Shown here: in pieces, positions 16,767-25,900 of the stretch | Layout of the letters: every line of letters begins with the position of its first letter | How positions within the stretch are numbered: position 1 is the stretch's first letter | Source of the DNA: Spirochaetae bacterium HGW-Spirochaetae-2 | Lineage (GTDB): Bacteria > Spirochaetota > Spirochaetia > Sphaerochaetales > Sphaerochaetaceae | Assembly (NCBI GenBank): GCA_002839355.1 | Contig: PGXW01000003.1 | Coordinates: forward strand, 28,896-92,895 | Direction: 5' to 3' | Length of the DNA stretch: 64,000 nucleotides | Program-made: the position numbers and the translations under genes | The notes under the pieces: generated by a model | Seen by the model: the letters and a program-made list of their open reading frames with translations, nothing else | Database searches by the model: none | What the model was told of the DNA's origin: nothing

Positions 16767-18662
16767 TTACGTTCCCGCCTTCTCTTCACGGAGTCTTCTC
16801 CACAATGTGGTCCGGCTGATACCAAGGGAGCGTGCGAATGCATCCTTGTCCATGCCGCTTTCGGCAAGCAATCTCGATAGAGGAAACTGTGCTTCCCCTT
16901 TCTCCATCTTCGGATGCTCAAACAGATTCTGCTGGAGATGTCCCCGATCGTCGAACAAGTAGTAGGATTCCACATCCGCCCGCGTTATGGTTCCCGACTC
17001 ATTCAGGATCGCCATACGTTCACTGAAATTCCTCAACTCCCGGATGTTTCCCTGCCAATGGAAGCCTTGCATGATCGATGCGACATCAGGATCGATGGCA
17101 GGAACTTTTTTTCCCAACTCCTTCGCATATCGGGTGACAAAGTGTCGGAAGATCAAATCGATATCTTCCGGCCGTTGCCGAAGGGGAGGAATTTTGATGT
17201 TCAACAGATTGATCCTGTAATAGAGATCCTGACGGAACAATCCCTTTTGGACCCGATCGAATATGTTGATGTTGGTTGCGGAAATGATCCTCACGTCGAC
17301 CGGGACCACCATATCCCCGCCTATCCTGCGAATCTCCCGTTCCTGCAACACCCTGAGTATCTTGGCCTGCAACTGCAACGGCATCTCCCCAATCTCATCG
17401 AGAAAAATGGTCCCCTTGTGGGCCAACTCGAACAAACCCATACGGCCACCCTTCACAGCCCCCGAGAAGGAACCTTCGGTATAGCCGAACAATTCGCTTT
17501 CCAGCAGATGTTCGGGGAGTGCAGCGCAGTTGACCGCCACAAATGGTTGGCTGCTCCGTTTCGACGCGTTGTGTATGCTCTGTGCAAACAGTTCCTTACC
17601 GGTTCCGGTTTCACCAACGATGAAAACATTCGAATCGACCTGGCTATAGGTATACGCTGTCGCAATAAGCCGTTTCATGATTGGATTCTCACACAATATA
17701 TTGCCGAAATGGTAATGGGCGACCAGGCCCTTATGGCTCAGTTCCTTTCTGATCTTCTGTTCAGTCTCCCTGATAGCCTCGATATTCTTGCAAGTGACCA
17801 AGACACCCGCACTCTCCGAGTCGACCATGATGGGAGTGTAGGAAACCAATAGCAACTGGTCGTTGATGGTTTCTATCGCCTCCGATTCCACTTGTGTCTC
17901 CAAGGTCGGTTGCCACCGTCCACCGGCAAAGAAGGAATCGACCGAACAACCTTCGAGATTCTCTTGCCAGTCGTGGAGGAACAGCTGCGATGCCTGTGAA
18001 TTCGCGGCGATCACCTGTCCAAGCCGATTGACTGCGAACACTGCGTCCTCGGAGGAATTGAGTACCGTTGTGATCAGGTTTGTCCTCGTGCGTTCCCGAT
18101 TCAACGACCGTGCTGCGGACACCGCTTCGTTGATGGCACGGCGCATCGCCTCGTCACCGGTCTTTATATGGACATGGGAAATACCCAACGCCTCGCAACG
18201 TCTGCACAGGGTAAGCCCCCCGACCATGGTATTGACACCGAGGGCGTGCAGTTCGTCTATCGCCGAATATACATCCTCCTCCCGTTCTGCCTTGCGTACG
18301 TGGATAGGAATACCAGTCAAATCCTGCAATTGGACCGGATCGCAAATCGAGGTATCGGGAACCACCACCCCCACTCCATCGGATGTGTTGCAGGTGCGGC
18401 ACTTCCAAAGCGCGGTAAGCAGGTCGCTACTTGAGATGGAAATCTCCACTATGTGGATGCTGGGATTTTCCCGAGCGATAGCACGACCGGTGATGCCCCG
18501 AACCACAACAATATCCACATCGGTGAGTTTCACGACGCGGGCACTGGTCCCTACCAGATGCTCCAGCTGGAAGGACAATCCGTGCGGATCGATGGTGCCG
18601 ACAAACGAACGGACCTGATCGTACAGTTCCTCATACGGTACAACGACAAGAATCCTGATCAT
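16767..18662 (-). CDS. Sigma-54-dependent transcriptional activator with PrpR_N sensory domain
   Basis: A 631-residue enhancer-binding protein. The order is PrpR_N-like ligand domain (1-180), PAS domain (about 195-295), AAA+ central domain (about 320-555; Walker A GETGTGKE at 350-357, Walker B GTIFLDEIGEM) and Fis-type HTH (about 600-628, ARSLGISRTTLWRRL). The sigma-54 contact loop reads GSFSGA (397-402) instead of GAFTGA, with conservative changes at two positions. PrpR_N domains sense small organic acids or their CoA or phosphate derivatives. It lies directly upstream of pdxA2-tctBAC with the -24/-12 promoter between them, so it is almost certainly that operon's activator. Confidence 0.92.
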   Translation of the reverse strand: MIRILVVVPYEELYDQVRSFVGTIDPHGLSFQLEHLVGTSARVVKLTDVDIVVVRGITGRAIARENPSIHIVEISISSSDLLTALWKCRTCNTSDGVGVVVPDTSICDPVQLQDLTGIPIHVRKAEREEDVYSAIDELHALGVNTMVGGLTLCRRCEALGISHVHIKTGDEAMRRAINEAVSAARSLNRERTRTNLITTVLNSSEDAVFAVNRLGQVIAANSQASQLFLHDWQENLEGCSVDSFFAGGRWQPTLETQVESEAIETINDQLLLVSYTPIMVDSESAGVLVTCKNIEAIRETEQKIRKELSHKGLVAHYHFGNILCENPIMKRLIATAYTYSQVDSNVFIVGETGTGKELFAQSIHNASKRSSQPFVAVNCAALPEHLLESELFGYTEGSFSGAVKGGRMGLFELAHKGTIFLDEIGEMPLQLQAKILRVLQEREIRRIGGDMVVPVDVRIISATNINIFDRVQKGLFRQDLYYRINLLNIKIPPLRQRPEDIDLIFRHFVTRYAKELGKKVPAIDPDVASIMQGFHWQGNIRELRNFSERMAILNESGTITRADVESYYLFDDRGHLQQNLFEHPKMEKGEAQFPLSRLLAESGMDKDAFARSLGISRTTLWRRLREEKAGT

Positions 18663-18806
18663 CCGGATACGACCTCCTCAGCGGTTTCGGGGTACACCAT
18701 ATCATATTCTTTTCTGAAACTCCACGATTGTTCTCAATTGATATATCAACATCTTTTCAATCCGATGGCATTGCCATAACTGTAGTATCTTACTAGAATT
18801 CGCCGC

Positions 18807-20051
18807 ATGGATCAGCAACCGGTAGGTATCAAGGGGATGCTCGCACTCTACAGAGGGCTTCCCCGTTCAGTCTATGTACTCTTTTTCGCAACGATCATGA
18901 ATGGAGTCGGTATTTTCGTGTATCCGTTCCTGGTCCTGTTGCTAACCCAACGTCTCGGCTATAGCGATGCATGGGCCGGGGCATTCATGTCCGTTGCGGC
19001 GTTGGCATACCTTCCAGGCTCCTTTATCGGTGGCAAGCTCGCAGACAAGATCGGACGCAAACGGGTCATGGTCATAGGCCAATTGCTGGCAAGTTCCATG
19101 TTCGTTGTCTGCGGCTTTCTCGGCACCTCGGTCTGGGTCCCATTCTTCATTATTCTCAATTTGTTGTTCGATGGGGCGACAGATCCCGCGCGCAACGCCC
19201 TCATGACCGATATCACCACATCCGAGAACCGCCAGGTGAGCTTTTCCCTCAACTATCTGGGCCACAACATGGGCTTCGCACTCGGGCCGGTGATCGCCGG
19301 GTTCCTCTTCTACGCCGCACCCGAATGGTTGTTTTTCGGCAACGCAATCGCTGCGACCATTTCGATCATCTTCGTCGGCTTCATGGTACCGGAATCGAAA
19401 CCCGACCAGGCGGCGATCGAGGCGAGTTACCACACGGATTCCCTAGAGAAAGCCCATCCCGGTGGACTGTTCAAAGCCTTGCTTTCGCGGCCACGACTTT
19501 TGATCCTCGCGGTCTGTATAACATTCTTCAGTTTCGCCTACAGCCAATCCCTGTTTGCCCTGCCCCTGTACACGACTTCACTCTACGGAGAAGCCGGAGC
19601 GGCCTTGTATGGTTCCATGATGTCCCTGAACGCGATTGTAGTTGTCTGCAGCAATGCATTCATCGTCATGATACTGAGAAGGTTCCATCCGCTGCGCAAT
19701 ATCGCTTTGGCGGGAATGTTGTACGCCGTCGGTTTCACCTGTATGGGTCTGGTACAAGCTCCCATCTGGTTGTATCTGTTGACAGTAGTCTTTACCCTCG
19801 GCGAAGTCATCGATGCGACCAATACCCATTATTACATTGCGAACAACACTCCCATCAGCCACAGGGCCAGGTTCAGCGCGATACTCCCGGTGATCATGGG
19901 TTTGGGACATGGCATTGCTCCACTCATAGGCGGTCAAATCAGCACACGGTATGGGCTGGGTCACGTGTGGATAGTCATAGGCATCTCAGCCATGGTGGGT
20001 ACGGTGGGCATCATCATCCTCCATGCGACTGAAAAACGATCGGCTGGTTAA
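18807..20051 (+). CDS. Major facilitator superfamily transporter
   Basis: A 414-residue protein with about 12 membrane helices. The MFS loop 2-3 signature is present (GGKLADKIGRKRVMVIG). The overall arrangement resembles drug or sugar efflux DHA1-type members. It stands alone on the plus strand, divergent from the prpR-like gene (144-bp gap). No strong Shine-Dalgarno precedes the ATG. The substrate cannot be inferred. Confidence 0.88.
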   Translation: MDQQPVGIKGMLALYRGLPRSVYVLFFATIMNGVGIFVYPFLVLLLTQRLGYSDAWAGAFMSVAALAYLPGSFIGGKLADKIGRKRVMVIGQLLASSMFVVCGFLGTSVWVPFFIILNLLFDGATDPARNALMTDITTSENRQVSFSLNYLGHNMGFALGPVIAGFLFYAAPEWLFFGNAIAATISIIFVGFMVPESKPDQAAIEASYHTDSLEKAHPGGLFKALLSRPRLLILAVCITFFSFAYSQSLFALPLYTTSLYGEAGAALYGSMMSLNAIVVVCSNAFIVMILRRFHPLRNIALAGMLYAVGFTCMGLVQAPIWLYLLTVVFTLGEVIDATNTHYYIANNTPISHRARFSAILPVIMGLGHGIAPLIGGQISTRYGLGHVWIVIGISAMVGTVGIIILHATEKRSAG

Positions 20052-20094
20052 TTCCCTTGCCGAACTGATGCAGAAAACGCAAGGTGCACAACGG

Positions 20095-20108
20095 CGCTCC
20101 TAGGAGCG
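20095..20108. terminator. Short perfect palindrome downstream of the MFS gene
   Basis: CGCTCCTAGGAGCG is a perfect 14-bp palindrome 44 bp after the MFS stop. It lacks a U-run, so it is a weak terminator or a binding site. The rest of the 300-bp gap up to 20351 is AT-rich from about 20190 onward, probably the promoter of the XRE gene, with no other gene visible. Confidence 0.35.
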
Positions 20109-20351
20109 TAAAGAAACCAGAACCTACTGGGCGAGGTTCTCGTCTTGGGGTGTCGAAACCTTTCATTGCAGGGATGGAGCCATCTCCACAACGGGTTATT
20201 ATTTATTAAAACCGCTCCATTTTTGTACTATTTCTATAACTATATGACAATTAAATCATTTCAGATAGTTAACCAGTTTAGTTTTTCTCTTTCTCTACCA
20301 ATTCGCTTCCTACTACTTTACATAAATTTCAATCGAACGTATTGTTATGAC

Positions 20352-20576
20352 ATGGATGTTGGAAAAGCAATAAGGGATTTGAGAGTCAAGGCTGGATACT
20401 CACAGGACAAGCTGGTCGCACAGACCGGTATTTCACGTAGCCAGTTGTACTTCATCGAATCGGGAAGATGCGTTCCAAGAATTGAAACCATGGAGAAGAT
20501 TGCGTCTGTACTCAACATGCGCGTCTCAGATATCATCATATATGCTGAGGCGCAGTATCCATCGAAGTCTTCCTGA
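20352..20576 (+). CDS. Small XRE-family HTH regulator
   Basis: Seventy-four residues from ATG 20352. The frame extends upstream, but that part is AT-rich and has no coding character. The protein is almost only a lambda-Cro/C1-type HTH: IRDLRVKAGYSQDKLVAQTGISRSQLYFIESGR with helix 3 at about 28-38, then a DII-type C-terminal helix. It resembles restriction-modification controller proteins and small phage-type repressors, but no restriction-modification or phage gene is adjacent. The target is unknown. Confidence 0.82.
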   Translation: MDVGKAIRDLRVKAGYSQDKLVAQTGISRSQLYFIESGRCVPRIETMEKIASVLNMRVSDIIIYAEAQYPSKSS

Positions 20577-20751
20577 AGACAGAGAAGGGACGCAGACACT
20601 CTTCCCAAAGGTTTGGTACTTGGACGTTGGGGCCTCAAGTTGAGGAAGACGTGAGGGTCTGCTGTCGGACGGCAAATGCCATGCAGCAAATCTTCTTGGT
20701 ATCTGCCGCGGTAATGGGTATGTCCGCATCGGCACCGCAAGGCATACGAGC

Positions 20752-20782
20752 AAAGGATGTTGCTTCATGGGCAACATCCTTT
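20752..20782. terminator. Bidirectional terminator between the XRE gene and the murK-like gene
   Basis: AAAGGATGTTGC (20752-20763) and GCAACATCCTTT (20771-20782) form a 12-bp perfect stem with a 7-base loop and a TTTCATTT tail on the plus strand. It can end both the XRE transcript and the convergent peptidoglycan-sugar operon. Confidence 0.85.
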
Positions 20783-20796
20783 TCATTTGGCTCGAC

Positions 20797-21720
20797 TCAT
20801 TTTGCTAGAGCGAGTCTACAAGCACCATCCAAGGCCGAGCCCTTCGGCTCGATTATCGAGAACAGTGGATAGATCAATCCGAATCGCTCGAGAAACCGAT
20901 TCCGTACGATCATGTCATGGTCGAACACACCGCCGGCTAAGACCAACTCCATTTTTACAGTTGACGGCATCCGTTCGATGACACTACCAATCAGGGCTAC
21001 CAGTTCCTCGGCTGCCTCCTGAAGAATCCGCAAAGCCAAGGCGTCACCGTCTTGGGCAAGGGACGTTACAATGGGAGCAATCGAAGCTTCCTGCGCCTTC
21101 GAAGAACGGTGATGGATGAATTCAACCAAATCCTCGGCACAGGCAAGATCGAACTCTCGGAGAATAGGTTCAAGTAAAGATGTGGGAATATCCCGACCTT
21201 CCCTGCTCCGTAATGAACGGACAATAGCCATGTGTCCGATCCACCATGCGGAACCTTCGTCCCCAAGTCGGTAGCCCCACCCTCCGGCACGGACCAACTG
21301 TCCATCCGGTGAACGGCCCAAAGCCAGCGATCCTGTTCCGCTTATCAGGCAGAACCCTTCCAAAGAACCAAGACCTCCGCAGAGGAGAATCTCTCCATCG
21401 GTACATAGCACAACGTGAACGGCATCCCCTAGTATGCTTGTGATCACCATACGGTACCAATCGACTTCCTTCTTGCGACCGAGCCCGGCACTACCGATAC
21501 ACCCTCCTTGAAGTTCTTCAGGTTCGATTCCGACCATAGTGCAGGCTTGGGATATGATATCCTGTAAATTCCGGGCAACTTGCTCGGGTGTTGCCGAATA
21601 GATGTTGGTGCTCGCGCCCTCTGCATAGGCAACCATATGCAGGCTTTCATCGACCAAAGCAATCCTTGCGCGGGTCCCTCCACCATCGAGTCCGAACCAG
21701 AACCGTTTGCTATCCATCAT
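20797..21720 (-). CDS. murK: BadF/BcrA-type ATPase sugar kinase (MurNAc/GlcNAc kinase, MurK-like)
   Basis: A 307-residue ASKHA-fold kinase. The phosphate-1 loop is FGLDGGGTRARIAL at the N-terminus; phosphate-2 type SGTGSLALG (about 128-136) and GGWGYRLGDEGSAWWIG follow. This family includes eukaryotic-type GlcNAc kinases and the clostridial MurK that phosphorylates both MurNAc and GlcNAc. It overlaps murQ by 4 bp, so phosphorylation of MurNAc to MurNAc-6-phosphate, the MurQ substrate, is the natural reading. GlcNAc as an additional substrate is plausible. Confidence 0.85.
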   Translation of the reverse strand: MMDSKRFWFGLDGGGTRARIALVDESLHMVAYAEGASTNIYSATPEQVARNLQDIISQACTMVGIEPEELQGGCIGSAGLGRKKEVDWYRMVITSILGDAVHVVLCTDGEILLCGGLGSLEGFCLISGTGSLALGRSPDGQLVRAGGWGYRLGDEGSAWWIGHMAIVRSLRSREGRDIPTSLLEPILREFDLACAEDLVEFIHHRSSKAQEASIAPIVTSLAQDGDALALRILQEAAEELVALIGSVIERMPSTVKMELVLAGGVFDHDMIVRNRFLERFGLIYPLFSIIEPKGSALDGACRLALAK

Positions 21721-22628
21721 GTTGCCTGCCTCCGGGCATCCAATACTCGATTGATGCTCCCTCCATTGGATTCCAAGAGCAATTGGGCTTCAGCAGCGTC
21801 GACGGCCAACAAGGACATCAATATCGACACCCTGACATTGCCTCCGGAAACAGTATACAACCGTTCCGCCTCCTGTCGATCACAACCGGTTATCTCCATT
21901 ACCAATCGTTTGGCCCGGTCCACCAGTTTGGTGTTCAGTGGCATCAGGTCGACCATCAGATTATTATACACTTTTCCGATACGAATCATGGCTGTCGTCG
22001 TAATCATGTTTAGAACTAGCTTCTGCGCGGTCCCCGATTTCATACGAGTACTCCCTGTGATAATCTCGGGACCGACAGGAAGGAATATCTTATGATCCGC
22101 ACAATCGAAGACCTTGGATGTTTCATTCGAGGATATCGCTCCAACGCTGGCACCAAGCGATCGCGCATACTGCATTGCCCCAACCACATACGGGGCTTGT
22201 CCAGAGGCTGTGATTCCAACCAGGACATCGATCGAGGAAAATTCCCTTGAACACAATTCGGCTACACCCGCATCAGGATTGTCCTCGGCCCACTCCACCG
22301 ATCGGGTCAACGCCGGTGGACCACCCGCTATCAAACCTTGGACCATCGTAGGGGGGACACCGAAAGTCGGAGGACATTCGGAGGCATCCAAGATGCCCAA
22401 CCTTCCCGACGTTCCCGCTCCGATGTAAAACAGACGCCCTCCCTTCAGAAACGATTCGACCACATCATCCACCAAAGCGGCTATTGGATCCATCGCCGTT
22501 GCAACAGCCAATGGCACATTCTGGTCTTCCGAATTGATGATGTGAAGTATCTCAAGGGTAGACTTGGTATCTATCCTGTAGGAAAGTGGGTTTCGCTGTT
22601 CGGTCGAAGGCAATGCATTGTCATTCAT
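21717..22628 (-). CDS. murQ: N-acetylmuramic acid 6-phosphate etherase
   Basis: A 303-residue single-SIS-domain protein of normal MurQ length. It shows the N-terminal TEQRNP signature, GRLFYIGAGTSGRLGILDASECPPTFG, the catalytic Glu region around SVEWAEDN, and the C-terminal NMITTTAMIRIGKVYNNLMVD. It cleaves the lactyl ether of MurNAc-6-P to GlcNAc-6-P and D-lactate in the cytoplasm. It overlaps the permease stop and the kinase start by 4 bp each. This is the gene that defines the function of the operon. Confidence 0.96.
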   Translation of the reverse strand: MNDNALPSTEQRNPLSYRIDTKSTLEILHIINSEDQNVPLAVATAMDPIAALVDDVVESFLKGGRLFYIGAGTSGRLGILDASECPPTFGVPPTMVQGLIAGGPPALTRSVEWAEDNPDAGVAELCSREFSSIDVLVGITASGQAPYVVGAMQYARSLGASVGAISSNETSKVFDCADHKIFLPVGPEIITGSTRMKSGTAQKLVLNMITTTAMIRIGKVYNNLMVDLMPLNTKLVDRAKRLVMEITGCDRQEAERLYTVSGGNVRVSILMSLLAVDAAEAQLLLESNGGSINRVLDARRQAT

Positions 22629-23479
22629 TTTACTGCTCCTGCTGTCATTCCTTTGATGAAATACCTGGACATGAATATATACATCAACAACATGGGAAGA
22701 ATTGCGATCGATAACCCCGTGAACAGCAGGCTCCAGTTGGTCGCATGTTGGCCAAAGAAGGTACTGAGTCCGACCGGGAGGGTCTTTCTGCTGTTCGATT
22801 GCAGGAAGACCAAGGGAAAAAAGAAATCATTCCATATCGGAACCGCATTGTAGATGGTAACCAGAGCAATCGCCGGAGCGGTCATCGGCATGATAATGCG
22901 ACGATAAATCTGGAAATCATGACATCCGTCAATCCGTGCGGCATACTCCAGCTCCAATGGAATTCCCTTCATGAAACCGGAAAGGATGAAAACTGTCGAA
23001 GGCAACCCCATCGCAATGAAAATCAGGATTACCGAAATCCTCGAATCAATCAGACCCAGACGTTTCACAATGATAAACAATGGAATGATCGCAGCCTTCA
23101 AGGGAAGCATGATACCACTGAGGAACAGCATATACACGAGTGTATTCGCCTTGTAACGATACCGGGACACTCCATAGGCCCCCATCGATCCGAAGAGCAG
23201 GACGAATCCCATGGCGACTCCTGTTACCAGGAGGCTGTTTGCGAAATACCTGTCGAAACCCTTCTCCACCCACACCGTATGGAAATTCTTGAACCCGATC
23301 GACTGGGGAAACCCAAAGGGCTTGGTGAGAATTTCCCTATTCGATTTGAATGCGGAAATCACCATATTGAACAGTGGATACAGAATCAACAGGACATAGA
23401 TTGTCATGATTGCCATCATGAGAAATATGAACAGTCTCTTGCCCCACCCTGCACCTCGGAACCGAAGATCGCTGATCAT
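22625..23479 (-). CDS. Sugar ABC transporter permease (MalG type)
   Basis: A 284-residue protein with six membrane helices. The EAA loop is visible as LEYAARIDGCHDFQIYRRIIMPM, typical of the CUT1 sugar family. It overlaps the MalF-type partner by 4 bp and murQ by 4 bp, so the transporter is coupled to MurNAc catabolism. No ATP-binding subunit is encoded in the operon; CUT1 systems often share one MsiK/MalK-type ATPase. Confidence 0.93.
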   Translation of the reverse strand: MISDLRFRGAGWGKRLFIFLMMAIMTIYVLLILYPLFNMVISAFKSNREILTKPFGFPQSIGFKNFHTVWVEKGFDRYFANSLLVTGVAMGFVLLFGSMGAYGVSRYRYKANTLVYMLFLSGIMLPLKAAIIPLFIIVKRLGLIDSRISVILIFIAMGLPSTVFILSGFMKGIPLELEYAARIDGCHDFQIYRRIIMPMTAPAIALVTIYNAVPIWNDFFFPLVFLQSNSRKTLPVGLSTFFGQHATNWSLLFTGLSIAILPMLLMYIFMSRYFIKGMTAGAVK

Positions 23480-24390
23480 AGCTGCACCTCCCTGCTCCGT
23501 GAGAACCGAATGGAAATGAGGGAAATCAAGAAGGTGAGGATATAGATGACTACTCCGATAGCACTGCCTATGCCAATTTCCGGGCTACCGGCATCGACCG
23601 ATCCGAAAGCAGTCCGGTAGAACAGAGTTCCTATCGTATCCGTGGAGTAGTTCGGTCCTCCATCCAGTCCTGTCATAGTATATATCTGTTCAAAAACATT
23701 CAGACTCCCGATCACAGTAAGGACAGTGATGATTGTGATGGAGGGGATGATGAGGGGAAATACTATTTTCCAGAAGAGCTTCCATTCTCCAACACCGTCC
23801 AGATGTGCAGCCTCCAGACATTCGGTCGGCACGTTGTCTATCGCGGCGAGAAAAACCAGAGAGGGGAACCCGACCCATCGCCAGATGTTTACCATGATGA
23901 TTGCCATGGTGGCGAAACGTTCTTCCCCAAGCCATGCATGTTGCAGGGACTCGAGACCGATAAGCCCGAGAAAATTGTTCACCAAACCAGAAGGTTTCAG
24001 ATAAAGGCCCCAAAGGAACCCGACAGCTATGATCGAGAATAAGACAGGAATGAAGAATATCCGCTTGAACGCCTGGTAGCCGGGAATACTCCTGCTCATA
24101 AGATAACCGAACAACAATCCGACAGAGTTCTGCAGAATCATAGTGGACAGAAACCAAATGAGGTTGTTTTGCAAGGCATTCAAGAATCGCTGTTGGTAAG
24201 GGTATTTTGTGAACAACCGGGAAAAATTCTCCAGCCCGACAAATTCGACCGGAAGCAATTGGTTCCATGAGAAGAGACTGTTGTACAGGGACATGAAAAG
24301 GGGGAGCAGAATAAATACGCCGACTATCATCAGGCCGGGAGTTACAAAGAAGATAATCCAAGCTGCTTTCCTCAGCTGTTTGACATCCAT
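23476..24390 (-). CDS. Sugar ABC transporter permease (MalF type)
   Basis: A 304-residue protein from ATG 24390, which has GGAGGACCGC directly upstream; the frame extends to 24453 without support. Six membrane helices and a CUT1 EAA loop (LEAAHLDGVGEWKLFWKIVFP) are seen. It forms the heteromeric pore with the MalG-type subunit. Confidence 0.93.
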   Translation of the reverse strand: MDVKQLRKAAWIIFFVTPGLMIVGVFILLPLFMSLYNSLFSWNQLLPVEFVGLENFSRLFTKYPYQQRFLNALQNNLIWFLSTMILQNSVGLLFGYLMSRSIPGYQAFKRIFFIPVLFSIIAVGFLWGLYLKPSGLVNNFLGLIGLESLQHAWLGEERFATMAIIMVNIWRWVGFPSLVFLAAIDNVPTECLEAAHLDGVGEWKLFWKIVFPLIIPSITIITVLTVIGSLNVFEQIYTMTGLDGGPNYSTDTIGTLFYRTAFGSVDAGSPEIGIGSAIGVVIYILTFLISLISIRFSRSREVQL

Positions 24391-24458
24391 GCGGTCCTCC
24401 TGCATCCAGGGTGGATTGGTGCCGGCGAATCCGGCACCAATGTGTGATACCAAGCAGG

Positions 24459-25733
24459 TTATTTTTGGAACGGCTTATAATAGGAAGCTATTCCATCCTG
24501 CACTTGCTTCGCTGCTTGGGCCGGAGTCAATGTACCCGCCATGACGCCTTGCGCCGCCGCCTGCCACAACGAGGATCCGGTCGGTTGCTGATACCGGAAT
24601 CCGACAAGGAAAATGAATGGTGTTGCATTCTTTTGCAATTCGAGAACCCTCGCGATGAAAGGATCACTTGAAGCATCCACACCAGGAACCGAGGAGATCA
24701 TCTTAAGATCCCGAATCATGGAATTCCCAAAATCCTTACTTGAAAGGAACTTTAGGAACTTGACCGACGCATTCTTCTTCTGTGAGGCGGCATTCATGGC
24801 AAAGTTCATGTCCGCGTACACCGAGACGGGAGCTGGTTTGGATGCGTCCTCCCCTGGAATTGCGAATACATCGTAATAGAGGTCCGGATTCTGGGTATTG
24901 AAGTAGGCCGCCTCGTACGAACCACCGACCAGATGGCCGGCAACTTCATTGAAGAAATTTGCACGCATGTCTTCATAGGAGACTCCCATGAACATGTTGG
25001 GCATATAGGCAGTGAGGGATTTCATCTTTTCGATCATCTTGATGAATGCGGGATCCTGGAAATTCCTCTTGCCTTCGACAACTGCAGTGAAGAAATCGGT
25101 CGCACCATAGAAGGCCGGCCCCATTCCACCAAGCATGGTTTCGAGTGTCCAACCATCTTTCGCTCCATTGGCCAAAGGTATATATCCCGCTTTTTTCATA
25201 GCCTCGAAATTGGCAATCAGTTGCGCCCAATTCTTGGGGATGGAGAGTCCGAGTTCCTTGTAGATGGCTTTGTTGTAATACATGAATACCGTCTGGCTGA
25301 CAGCGGGGCTGCCATAGATCTTTCCATCGGTCGGCGAAGTCGCCCCAAGAAGTGCCGTCGGACTATAGTTCTTCAATTCCGGTAGCCATTGTTCCAACGG
25401 TTCCAGGTAATGGGAATCTGCAAACGTCGCCAAACCTCCATAGGCGCGACCTTGGAATACGTCGGGTCCCGAACCTCCAGCAAGGGCTGCTGCCAGGATG
25501 GTGTTGTACTCGGTATTCTTATGTGCTGTCTGCACCACCTTGATATCCGGGTTGGCGGCTTCGAAAATCGCAATTTGCCGTGCATAGAAATCGACATCCT
25601 CAGGTCTCCAGGTCCAGAAATGGATTTCTGTCTTTGTCTGGCTACCTGCCGCGGGTGTTTCGGTCGTACCGGCTGCGAACAGCGTTGAAACAGCGACAGT
25701 ACAGACCAACATGAGCAATAGGAACCTTTTCAT
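24459..25733 (-). CDS. Extracellular sugar-binding protein of the CUT1 ABC family
   Basis: A 424-residue protein with signal peptide (cleavage after LFA/AG near residue 21). The mature part has family-1 binding-protein features (IHFWTWRPEDVDFY, IFEAANPDIKVV, GGSGPDVFQG). It opens the operon binding protein-permease-permease-murQ-murK, so its ligand is probably MurNAc, a MurNAc-containing disaccharide or a muropeptide. A promoter with a good -35 lies just upstream. Confidence 0.92.
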   Translation of the reverse strand: MKRFLLLMLVCTVAVSTLFAAGTTETPAAGSQTKTEIHFWTWRPEDVDFYARQIAIFEAANPDIKVVQTAHKNTEYNTILAAALAGGSGPDVFQGRAYGGLATFADSHYLEPLEQWLPELKNYSPTALLGATSPTDGKIYGSPAVSQTVFMYYNKAIYKELGLSIPKNWAQLIANFEAMKKAGYIPLANGAKDGWTLETMLGGMGPAFYGATDFFTAVVEGKRNFQDPAFIKMIEKMKSLTAYMPNMFMGVSYEDMRANFFNEVAGHLVGGSYEAAYFNTQNPDLYYDVFAIPGEDASKPAPVSVYADMNFAMNAASQKKNASVKFLKFLSSKDFGNSMIRDLKMISSVPGVDASSDPFIARVLELQKNATPFIFLVGFRYQQPTGSSLWQAAAQGVMAGTLTPAQAAKQVQDGIASYYKPFQK

Positions 25734-25774
25734 AACTCCTCCTTGTTTGGAACTATAGATATTCAGATATCCGT

Positions 25775-25803
25775 ATTGTCGCTTCGAGATTTCTATTTGT
25801 CAA
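25775..25803 (-). promoter_or_regulatory. Promoter of the MurNAc uptake/catabolism operon
   Basis: On the minus strand TTGACA (25798-25803), a 17-bp spacer and GACAAT (25775-25780) precede the binding-protein gene by about 40 bp. The spacer holds a CTCG half-site similar to that of the inverted repeat next to the divergent regulator. Confidence 0.65.
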
Positions 25804-25873
25804 GAAAAATTAAAAAACTTTTTTACTAGATTATTTTCATTTTTGAAATTTTTTTTCATTTCAGCTATACGAA

Positions 25874-25886
25874 ACGAGAGTCTCGT
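25874..25886. promoter_or_regulatory. Inverted repeat in the murR-like promoter region, putative operator
   Basis: ACGAGA-G-TCTCGT has perfect 6-bp arms around one base. It ends 14 bp before the regulator's ATG in the 167-bp divergent intergenic region. Autorepression by the RpiR-type protein and control of the adjacent operon are plausible but inferred. Confidence 0.5.
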
Positions 25887-25900
25887 GGTATCATCGTCTC

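Noticed and set aside
20145..20351. N-terminal extension of the XRE protein from ATG 20145
   Set aside because: The region is AT-rich, encodes a Phe/Tyr-rich chain unlike any HTH N-terminus, and the 74-residue version begins exactly at the HTH.
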